DNA from: Nissolia schottii
Lineage: Eukaryota > Streptophyta > Magnoliopsida > Fabales > Fabaceae
Length of the DNA stretch: 64,000 bases
Assembly (NCBI GenBank): GCA_003254905.1
Contig: QANU01047353.1
Location: 108,986 to 172,985 of the forward strand
Reading direction: 5' to 3'
Below are positions 1 to 10,100 of this stretch, in pieces. The notes under the pieces were generated by a model, which worked only from the letters and a program-made list of their open reading frames with translations, was not told the DNA's origin and ran no database searches. Each line of letters starts with the position of its first letter. Within the stretch, counting starts at the first letter, position 1. The position numbers and the translations under genes were made by a program.

Positions 1-1116
1 ATTTTGGGCCTCTTGTTAGAGAGTTATCACTTTGGGTGCTCTTTTCTTCCATTCCTTACTTCTTTTGCTCCCCTTCTTGCACCAACACTCGATTTCCTAT
101 GATTCTAACAACTCAAACACAAGATGTTAGACGCAAAGGTTACTCAAGACAATTAAAAATCATTTAAAAGTGGTGTTTAAACTATAATTTTCTCAATTAT
201 GCTCATAAAAGGACAATTATGCGAATCTTATCAATTAGCCATCAAAATCACATAATTCTAGGCTGCAATGCTCAATTATATAGTATAAAAATGTCGGATA
301 AAATCCCTCTATCAGTATGTTACTAAAACCATATCTTCATTGTTAACGTCATCGATTCCTTGCGTTGGTATGATGGAGCCACATAGCATGCCCTCTAAAA
401 AGTATAACAGACATAACGTCCAAATTATAAAAAACTTAACCTTCTTGTGAAACGAGACATAACCAATCTATTATTAGAGACCTACCCATTCTACCAATTT
501 AGACCTAACCTTCCAAATGTGTGAGACATAGCTTTGTTATATTCTTAGATACAACCATGACACAACTATCGTATTATAAACGACCTACTCATTACTTCAC
601 TGAATAATTATCTTCCTCCACTGTGATTGGGGGCGCCTCCACCGTCGTATTGTTGAATCTTTCCATTAACTCTGTAAACAGCGGCTCCTTGCCAACGAAA
701 TCTGGTGAATTCGTCGACATCAATTACAGAAACGATTGCAGAACAGAACAACACAGAACATAACAAAAACGAACGAGAATAATCGAGCATAAAACAAAAT
801 GAAGCGACACACTGAGAGCGGATGATCAACAATGAAGAAAGCAAAAAGTGAAGCACGAAATTAAGAGAGAATGAACAAAAGCGAAGAAACAAAAGGGAAG
901 TGCGGAACGGTCATCTCGAACGTCGGGCGTAATTGATTACAATGAACGGTGTGTTGAGCCAGCACATGCTTTTCTTAAAATAGCACGGGTGCGCAAGAAT
1001 AATTACCCAAAAGATTTATATAGAAGTAGTTGAAGCAGTCTTAACAACAAAAATTAATGATCTATTTATTTTGAAATTTGTTTGTCAAATATACCCGTGC
1101 AACGCACGGGTATACG
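1..1116 (+). mobile_element. Helitron-like element, 3' part
   Basis: AT-rich DNA without a credible gene. It ends in a perfect 10-bp stem with a 3-base loop (1091-1113), built on the core CCCGTGCAACGCACGGG. Hairpins of this style are typical of the 3' ends of plant Helitrons. The canonical CTAG terminus is not clear: the sequence after the stem reads ACGCCAGTAG. The stretch at about 690-1010 recurs at 24730-25020, including the words GCAAGAATAATTA, which supports a dispersed repeat family. The 5' end is outside the window or unrecognised. A 94-codon open frame on the minus strand (608-892) has a matching counterpart in the second copy, but it is low-complexity and I do not call it a gene. Confidence 0.5.
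1091..1113 (+). repeat. Perfect hairpin, Helitron 3'-terminal type
   Basis: The arms ATACCCGTGC and GCACGGGTAT pair over 10 bp around the loop AAC. In Helitrons this hairpin lies about 10 bases before the terminus and acts as the stop signal for rolling-circle transfer. Confidence 0.65.
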
Positions 1117-1304
1117 CCAGTAGTTAACAATACGGTGCCGTTTGAGGAACAAATGGAAGTGGAACGAGGGTTGTCGCGAACTCGCAAGTAGAGTTAGAGA
1201 CAGCCACGAAGGGAACCGATTGAATTATCAAAAAAACTAAACTTTTTAAAGCTTCGTTCCCTCCTTTCTTTCCTCCCAATACTGTAAGAAATTTCGAGCT
1301 CAAG

Positions 1305-1797
1305 ATGAAGGAGAACAATAACGACGGCGCCAACTCGCCATCTGGCGGCGTTCGACGCACGCGATCCCAGGCCGCTCCAGATTGGACGGTCACGGAGTCG
1401 CTCATCCTCGTCAACGAGATCGCAGCCGTTGAATCCGATTGCTCCACCGCCCTGTCCTCCTACCAGCAGTGGAACATCATAGCCGACAACTGCGCCGCCT
1501 TGGAGGTGGGCCGGAACATGGGCCAGTGCCGGAGGAAGTGGGATTCGTTGCTCTCGGAGTACGATAAGATCCGCGCCTGGGAGTCCAAGAAGAAGAAGAA
1601 GAAGAAGAACTCTCGCGGTTCGTATTGGTCGTTGAAGGAGGAGAGAGCGAGGGAGCTTGGGTTGCCCGAGAGTTTCGATCCCGAGCTGTTCAAGGCAATT
1701 GATAGCCTCGTTAAGGCGCGAGAGGCACGTGGCGAGGTTGAGCCCGAAAGTGATCCCGAAGCTGGGAACGAAGTGCTCGATGTCACCGTGGAAATTG
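1305..1797 (+). CDS. Trihelix (Myb/SANT-like) DNA-binding protein, first exon
   Basis: The ATG at 1305 opens a 164-codon exon ending at a plausible donor (ATTG/GTATGC, GT at 1798). The protein has a short N-terminal tail with RRTRSQ, then a trihelix domain at about residues 25-115. The spaced tryptophans of that domain are visible at W27 (PDWT), W56 (QQWN), W79 (RRKWDSLL) and W92 (AWES), followed by SYWSL and an acidic ESDPEAGNE segment. This order matches the plant trihelix subgroup of Arabidopsis At1g31310 and At2g35640, nuclear DNA-binding proteins of poorly known target. A run of seven lysines at 95-101 is encoded by an AAG microsatellite (about 1589-1609). Family members carry a further basic, coiled C-terminal part. 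I found no such exon before the convergent neighbour ends at 4117, so the gene may be truncated; reading through the donor adds only about 13 codons before a stop. The domain call is firm; functionality is uncertain. Confidence 0.78.
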
Positions 1798-2187
1798 GTA
1801 TGCTTCGTTTCACTGTGTTAAGCGTTCCAACTTTTTAGTTTAAGTTAATGGTATGAGCAACCTTACACGCTAACGAAAAGTGCTGAAATTATTTTGATAG
1901 AAATCAAATAGGGTTGATGATAGGATGATGAAATAAAGTATAGTATGTGATTCGATTAAAGGGCAATGAGCAGTCACATCAGATAAATTCTGATAAAATT
2001 CCAAATTATCTAGCATTTTTCAAATGGGCTTTCCTATAAATAGGTGATTCTAGAGATATTTCATTCATACGTGCCACCACAGCGTGAGATTCTTTCATAA
2101 TCTATAACATTAAATGTGTATCAACCCAAAGTAAAAAATACCATTAAAAGAAACAGTTAAAAGCGGGAGGCAGTAAAGACCCACATA

Positions 2188-2465
2188 CCTGAAATGGAGA
2201 TTCTTTTTGTTGTCATTTCTTATCCAAAATTTTATCCAATGTTACTTGTCATTTATTAGATTAAGGAAGTATTAAATTTCTTTTTTTTTCAATTATATCC
2301 CATCATCTCGCGTTCTCCCCGTGACATCTAATGACTATAACAGTTATTACTTTAAGATTAATTTAGTCTATACACTATATATTCTTTTCCATCGCCATGC
2401 TCATGAAATGATTTCTTAATATGTGTGTTTTGTCAAAAATGACAACAAAAAGTAGACTGAGGGAG
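2188..2465. mobile_element. Stowaway-like MITE (degenerate)
   Basis: The right end reads in reverse as CTCCCTCAGTCTAC, and both ends share CTTTTTGTTGTCATTT in inverted orientation. TA flanks both sides (2186-2187 and 2466-2467), as expected for a Tc1/mariner-type insertion. The left terminus is mutated. About 278 bp, non-coding. Confidence 0.5.
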
Positions 2466-2697
2466 TAACTGCATTGCATTTTTATTTTTATTTTTTATTC
2501 AACTGCATTGCATTTATAGAAGTACTAGTGAGCAGTTGCAGAAAACTACAGCTGATGTGTAGCAATTGCAGTTTCTATGCGACTGCAGAGATCACAAAGT
2601 CTATAATATTACAGCCGTAACAGCCCCAATTGTGGTTATGGGCTTGTGGATCACAAGCTAAAATCATGGATGCAATTTTAACAACCCCATTCGCTTA

Positions 2698-2832
2698 GGG
2701 TGTGTTTGTGAGTTTTATTTTGAAGGGGAAGGGAAGGAAAGGAGTTGATAGGCTTAATTAAAACTCCCAAGTATGATTAAGCCTACCAACTCCTTTCCTT
2801 TCCTTCCCCTCCGAAATAAAACATGCACACCC
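2698..2832. mobile_element. Tourist-like (PIF/Harbinger) foldback MITE
   Basis: A 135-bp element whose two halves are nearly complementary over about 50 bp. It begins GGGTGTGTTTGTG and ends CATGCACACCC. It is flanked by an exact 3-bp TTA duplication (2695-2697 and 2833-2835), the signature of PIF/Harbinger MITEs. Purine-rich GGGAAGGAAAGGAG on the left pairs with CTCCTTTCCTTTCC on the right. Confidence 0.82.
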
Positions 2833-3269
2833 TTAGTAAAAACATTTGTCTTGCATTGGGAGAACATCTTTCTGCGTTGGGTTTTGCCATTAGTAACTCT
2901 TATTGGATATACATTATCTTGTGTTCAAGCATTGGTCATGACATGATTCACCAATCAAGTCATTACCAGGAATTATTATTATCATTTATGAGCTACAATT
3001 TTCATTGTGGCAGCATAATTCATAGTAACTAGGTTGCACATCAATATATCATTTCGTTCTGATTCCTCTAGACTTCCGGACAAATATTAAAAAGAACTCT
3101 TAGATTCTTGGTTTACATGCTCACCTTAGTTTCACCATATATAAATGATTATATAGTAACTCTTCATTAAAATGTATTCGTTTCTTGTTTTGTTTTTTCT
3201 GTGGTAGTAAAATCTGCAGTCCAATTTACTTTGAAGGAAGTAGTATGCATATATGAAATTTTCTTATTT

Positions 3270-3500
3270 ATGGTGTTGGCGAGTGTTGGTTTTGTCCCGG
3301 AATATTGGATCAGTTTTTGTTGGTTCGCTTTGTTGGCTTTGGGAGAAGGAAGGAAGCCAAATCCTTGTGGCAATATGCTCTCTATGCCACTATTTGGTGC
3401 ATTTGGTTAGAGCGTAACTCTGACATTTTTAATGGAAAAATTTTCGACAAGCAAGTCCTTTGTTTTCTCTTTTGATACTGTTTAGAGAATTTCTTGTCCT
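3270..3500 (+). pseudogene. LINE ORF2 C-terminal fragment
   Basis: One frame reads SLWQYALYATIWCIWLERNS followed by DIFNGKIFDKQ, the tryptophan-rich zf-RVT/C-terminal signature of plant non-LTR reverse transcriptases. A stop at about 3478 and the small size show that only a relic remains. A related fragment lies at 57830-58080. No other LINE domain is adjacent. Confidence 0.6.
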
Positions 3501-4116
3501 CTAATATCCTTGTACTATTCTCTTCTTCATCTTTTATGAAATTCTTCTTTTAATAAAATTACATCAAATCCTGCATTGAGAAACTTGTTACTTCATGTGG
3601 CCTTTCTATGTGGATAGGATCATTTGATAATTGATAGTAATGCATCAAGAAAAGGAGAACTAAAGAAGTATGGCTTAAGTTGAGTAATAAGCATAATTCT
3701 TGTTTCACAGTTATCATTACAGATCATACTGAATCAATCCTTTTTAAAGACAAAGAATGAATGATATTCAGATGACAATATAGAAAATGGTTTTATATTT
3801 TTCAAATATCTAACTTTGTATCATTGATTAAGCTTAAAAGTTATGTATTCATTTGATTAATCATATCATTCTATTTGTGCCAAATTTGTTCTTGTTTTGA
3901 TGCACATTGGTANAAACCATAATTCGGATCCATAAAAATATACACAAGAAGTTTGAATAACTTCTCCCTTTCTTTGATGCTCCATAAAACCAGCCTCGTG
4001 AAAAGATGAAAAGAAGAACAAGATGATCATAAAGATGGGAACAATGACCAATTAAAATTCTCCATATTCCAAAGTCTTAATAATAACTTGAACCCGCAGT
4101 GATGAAATCTGAAAAT

Positions 4117-7100
4117 TCAGTCCCAAGTGACTGAGATCATGGAGTTGGCAAGCCCTGATTCCTCAAAGGTTGAATTGCTTTCATAGTCAAGAACTTTAGA
4201 TGCTCCAGGAATTGCTTGTGCTAATCTGAATGGCTTTGACTCATCTTCCCCTAGTTGAGCAGAAACGAATGACCACAGCAGCTTCAACAGAAACAAAAAC
4301 AAGAATCAGAAAATCCAAACCAGACTAATAATTTTGATACATAGGGTAAAATGCATGTTTGGTTTTTAAGAGTCAATTCTACGTGTTTCCACCTAAAAAC
4401 CAAACATGCAGTCTTTTGTACTCCCTCCGTCCAATATTAACAGTTGATACAAAGTGTACCCATATACATTGAGTTAATGATGTATCTAAAAGTCAGAAGT
4501 GACAGTTAATATTAGATGAAAGGAGTATGGATTTTGAGGTTCTTCCAGAGTCGAGCCCTTTAATGACATGATCATCAATGCCAGATCCAAAAAATCTGGG
4601 TAATGAGAGTAAAGATAATGTGAATGGATCCTCTCAATTAGATTTTTTGTCATTTATTGTCAATTGTGATATTTCACCATTAATATCGTTGCCTATGTCA
4701 TGTATGGAGCCCACATCATCAATTAATGGTGAGAGATCACACATGACCAAATATGACAAGACGTCCAATTGAGAGGATCCATTCCAAGGATAATATATAA
4801 GCATAATAAGAAGTTTCAGAGGATTACATTGAAACAATATAAAAATATATTAATCATGTCTCAAATAATGTGATCTATAAAATGTATTATTGTCTCATTT
4901 GGAGTCAGAACAAGTTTTACCTGAATTGGATCGGTGCGCAAGAAGTTACGCTGAGCCCGGCGTCCATCTGGAAGCCGAACACCAACCCTGCACAGGAGAT
5001 TTCTTTCAGCCTTAGGTTCCTCAGGAAGGGCTGGATATGCAGGCATCTTAGGCAATGCTGCTTCTTCCTGGCTGACAGCAAGATCTGCATCCTTGTCATC
5101 ACTTCCGCCGGCGGCACCTGATTCTTTCATGCTTTCCATGGATAATGCCAGTGCTCTTCGAACTTCCTCGCCCTCCTCTTTACCCTCATCTGAATCAATC
5201 ACGGCTGTAACATCAAACAAGTTACCATGTTACGAAAAATATGCCAAAGATAACTTGCATCATCAGTATACGATGGACATAGAATCCAGGATTTTCAATC
5301 CTCCGAGGTAGTTAAAGGTGAAAGGTGCCCTCAAGGCGCTAGGGGCTTAAAATGCCTTGATGCACGGAAGGCGCCAAAAAGTGCATGCCTCACTATACCA
5401 TGGCGATTTTCAATCCTTGGAGGAAGTCAAAGGTGAAAAGCGCCCCCAAGGCACTACGGGCTTATAATGCCTTGTGAGAGGCGACAAAAAGGGCATGCCT
5501 CTCACTAAAGGATGGCGTTAAGAACAGTGGAATGTAAACTATTACGCATAAATATGGATGGTAAAGAGTTAAATATAAAAAGATAGACACCTCAACTATT
5601 AAGTCATCTTAACACTGAACAGACTGCAGATAGAAACTAGCAACAAACCTTTAGATTTTGGTGGGCTTGAACCTCCTCTAGGACGCTTGTGAGATAAGGA
5701 CCATAAGGTAGTGTGATGATCCTTCGGCCCTGCATCAAGGAATGCTAGTAGACCCTAAAGTAAAGCACACCACTCTTCAGAACAAGTATAAGAGGACAAC
5801 AGAGTTCAAAGTTAATAGGAATAAATAATGTTTCAGAGTTTCCCTAGTGAAAGTTCCCATTATAGGAAGGTACAGGGTTCTATCACATACTTCTAATAAG
5901 GCTTCAGGTTGAACCATTCCAGACCAAGATCGCATCTTTTGGCCGGTGATGGGATCAATAATAAGCACAACAGGAATTGATTCCAGTCTGTAGTAAGTGC
6001 AGACTTTTCTTCCTTCGGTTGTATCATCATATACCTACATGAGTAGAAAAATAATTAACAACCAAAAACTACATACATATAGTACAAAAATATACAACAT
6101 AACTTCACATGCACCATATGTTCAATATCAGCAACAAATGCTGCTGCAAATGTCACAACAAGATCTATTAGATTAGGCCTTTGGCATCTATTTGGTGTAA
6201 TACTATAGCAAAGCAAACTCAAGCCTTTTCCAGGATCCTTTCTGTGTCGGTTGAGTAAATCGATCTCCCTAATACCGAAATAATATCTACAAGCTTTTCT
6301 AAAAAGACTAACTAGTGGTTAGGATATAGGCTACCAGGCAAAATAACACTTTCAAAATACAACGAACTAACCATCAGCGTTCAAGTCAACATAGCAACAA
6401 ACTGACCTGCCAGAATATAAAGTTTGTACTTATGGTCTGAGAAACAGCATCATTGGCCCATGTATCCCGATTAAGCTTCACAAAGCAAACATTAATACCA
6501 GTAGCTCTAATGCTAAAACAAACATTTGACGAAAATGTAAATGGAGCACTAAGAATATCATACCATATGAGAACTGAACTCTTTGGTGGATTGAATGTTC
6601 ACTAACAGCCATTTGTCCTGCACGGAAGCAGCACCTTTTGCCTGCATTCAATTACCAAACTTAGTCATAATTGCATATTGAATAAATGGTTTATCTAGAG
6701 TCACCACTGCCACAACGTAAATGCAAACAAATCCCATAAACTAGGAACTGAAAAAGAATATTGTTTTTCCAAATGAATTTTTGACATAAACTACCACTAA
6801 CACTCCTACAAAGATAAGATACAAGTGGAATTATCACAATTCATTCATATCATTCATATATGCAAGATAAAGGATCGTCAACAAAAACAATTAAGCATTG
6901 TCCCCCTATTGGAGTCAGCTACATGGATGTGACGGCACCATAGTGTCCTATCATAGACCACGTTTGCAAGATAAAGGATCATTTCTAGATAAGTTTTCTT
7001 CTGCTTTCCGCATGTTTTTTTCATAGTGTCATGTCATATCTAAAATCGTGCATAATGTTGTATAGATCAAGTATTATATTTCTCCTATAGAAGCTGTAAT

Positions 7101-10100
7101 AAGAGAAGTAGTAAAAACCATTAAAATGACCTTGCCCCTAAATTATTTGTTGATATTGTTTTTGATAGAAGTTTCTTAAGATAAAAAGAAAGGATTAGAA
7201 AGAGCGAGGAAGATATGGAATCCTCCCATTCTAAACCAAAAAGCAAAATGCAAACATCAAAAAGAGAGGATCAATATAACAAAGATTTCCAATCATGTTA
7301 AAATGAAGATTGAGCTTGACCTTGGTTATACTAGCACAGCTTAAAGTGAACTTCAATAAATAAATATTGCCTCAGCTTGCCTTGGCTCAATTACCCCTCT
7401 AACAGAATCCGAACAGTCCAAACTAAGAAGCACAGTTACCTTATCAAAAGGACCGTTAAACATCAGATGAAACGGAGGGCGGTAGAGTGAAGCAAGATTA
7501 TCCCGAGTACTTTCAGCTGTGGATACAGCACCTTGGTCTGACTCCCAAACCCCTGGACGTCTCATTTCCTCTTCAAAGTTACGAAATGCAATTAAAGAGC
7601 TTGGTTCCTGTGAACGATGTCCACTCCTTGGTGCTCTGCATAACATGATATAACACAACTTTAATGAATTGCTGGCCAGGCAAAAACCACATTGCACATT
7701 AAGACATAAAATATAAGATGTGCCAACTTAGCAATGCACATACAAAACTCAATAAGTAGACACACACTAAAACTGACCAGATAAAAAAGTAACAAAAAAC
7801 AGCATTAATTTAATATGCAAGGCAATCAAACAAAACATCAAAGGCTTAATTTAGCCAATCCGACCTAGTGAGAAAAGAATCTACTTTTGTTGTTATTGTA
7901 TATAACCCATTTCAGAAAGTACATCAAACATTCCAAATACCACAACAAGGGGGAAAATGTCAGCATTTTGCTTTGTAATGGATCAACATCAAAAGTACAT
8001 AAAACTCAAACAGAGTGGAATGATTCCAGTTGTATACGCAGCACTAGAGGGCCTATCCAGCCTCAACAATCCCAATTTTCCTTCACCCTACTCTATATTG
8101 CCATCATTTCACAGTTCACAAAGGAACGCACAAACAAAGGAAAAGGAGTTGCTTATTACAGGCATAGTTGTCAACTTGTGAATCAAATCGGGAATGGTCT
8201 TCTCAATTTTCGAATTGTGAATCGTTTCGAATCGTAAGATTCAGGGACATATTCATAAAAAGCTTAAATAACAAAATTATATACAAAGAACATAAAAAAA
8301 TTGCTTAAAAAAGTAGCAAATCAACTTAATATATAGTATAATTAAAGAAATAGTAAAACATTTAATATAGAATATATATATATTTTTGGCGTATATATAT
8401 ATACACACACACACAACTCACTATCGAATCAACGATTAAATTTAACCCAAATTTTTAATATAGAATGCAATTTAACTAAACACAAATTACTTAACTATTA
8501 AATGAATAAAAAAAAAATTATCTTGAAGATGAGAAATGAGTGACTTAAAGTGGGGGCACGTGGTATACCCAAAAGAAAAAGAGGTCACATGAACTCTGAT
8601 ACAATCAACAATACAAATCAAAGTGAAAAAAAATCTGGTCAATTAGTCAAAATAGTAATAATACTCAAACAAATTAGGTGGAATGTAAGATAACAATAGA
8701 CAATTGAATGAATCAAAAGCCTACCGTAAGAAATAATTATTTTAATATTATAATAGTAAAAAGTGTTCATAAAAAGCAAACCTTCACAAGAAACTGTACC
8801 CCAAAAAAAAAATTACTAAGAGAAAGATACAAAAGAGAAGACTCTTGCTCCTGTGGATTCGTGGTGGACCTGGAATGGAGTTGCCGACTTGCTGCTGCTG
8901 GAATAGAATCTTCGTTGTCGTCGTCGCTGTGTGGGTGTTGTTATAGTTGGACACGAGTCCAACCCGCGTCTACCCGTGCCGCCCAATTTGAGATCTTAAG
9001 AATGAAGCCGATGCAGGTTCACTCGCTTCCACAACACTCACTCTCTTTCCCTTTCACACTTCTTTTTTTTTTTTTTCCCCTTCAGATGACTCATCTTAAA
9101 GCATACAGGTTTTGGGTTTAAAAAAAAAAAAAATCAAAATCTGTCCTCCTCCTGAATTGTGAATTGTACTCGCCGATACCAAATCGGTGCGATTCCAGCG
9201 ATTCATGGTGTTTTCCGATTCACCCCGAATCGTGAATTGCCCAGCCCTTGAATCGAAGCGAATCGTACAAATCTAACAACTATGATTACAGGGATGCGTA
9301 ACCCATGATAAAAACACAGAGTATACAAAGTATAGGCAAACCAAGATTAGCGAACTAATGAATTATATTATATAAACATACAATTAGAGGAAATCTAAAA
9401 TCATTGGGACCCATTCTACAATAATAGGTCACTGAAGTTAAACTCACATGATGTCAATGTAAGACCTAACGAATTGCATCAACATGTAAGTCAAAGAATG
9501 ATGAAAAGAATAATAAGACACTGAATATGCATCTCTCTTAGAACATAAACCTTCAGTTTTCAAGGCAAGCAAAGATATAAGGAAAAGGAAAAGGAAAACA
9601 TACCCATACATCATTACATCATCATAAAGAGTTTCCCTTATAACGGGTAAGGGAGGGCGCACTTCATCTCCATCATGGTGGCCACTGCTCTCGCTTTCCT
9701 TCGGTGGTTCACTAAAGCAACCAGTAAGAGTTAAACAGCAACCGACAAAAAAATTTCAGACTTAGAATTAAAAAATCATAGTTTGATGGATTATATTACC
9801 TTGAAGGTTGATCAATCAAAGAATCAACATTTTCTAGAGGTGGAGTCTGTGATGATGGTGGTATGGCCCCGCCGCCTTCACTGCCTATCAGGAACAGCTG
9901 AAGAGCTTCCTCAAGTCTCCAACTCGTTGCCTGTGTTACCAAAACATTTCATAAATCTCTACAAGAGAAAAATCTATACATGGCTAATTGATGATATGAA
10001 AGCCTCACAATTAAGACCCACACATCTCTATCAATAATTTGGTTTCATTTTCCAACACTAGTAGTCAGTCTGGTTCACCTTAAATATGGTGATGAAAGAT

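Larger units (their letters stand above)
1798..4116. other. Region between two convergent genes, repeat-rich
   Basis: AT-rich DNA between the trihelix exon and the 3' end of the UBX gene. It holds two MITEs and a LINE fragment, described separately. No exon with the Lys/Arg-rich character expected for the C-terminal part of the trihelix protein was found. Position 3913 is an ambiguous base. Confidence 0.6.

Noticed and set aside
608-892. 94-codon minus-strand open frame (Phe/Leu/Ser-rich)
   Set aside because: It lies within the repeated Helitron-like sequence, has a low-complexity composition and no domain; the similar frame at 24726-24944 reflects shared repeat DNA.
1460-1813. Minus-strand open frame opposite the trihelix exon
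   Set aside because: Shadow of the real plus-strand exon, caused by its GC-rich codon pattern.
4578-4837. Two similar open frames on opposite strands
   Set aside because: They arise because the DNA is a palindromic MITE, not from two genes.
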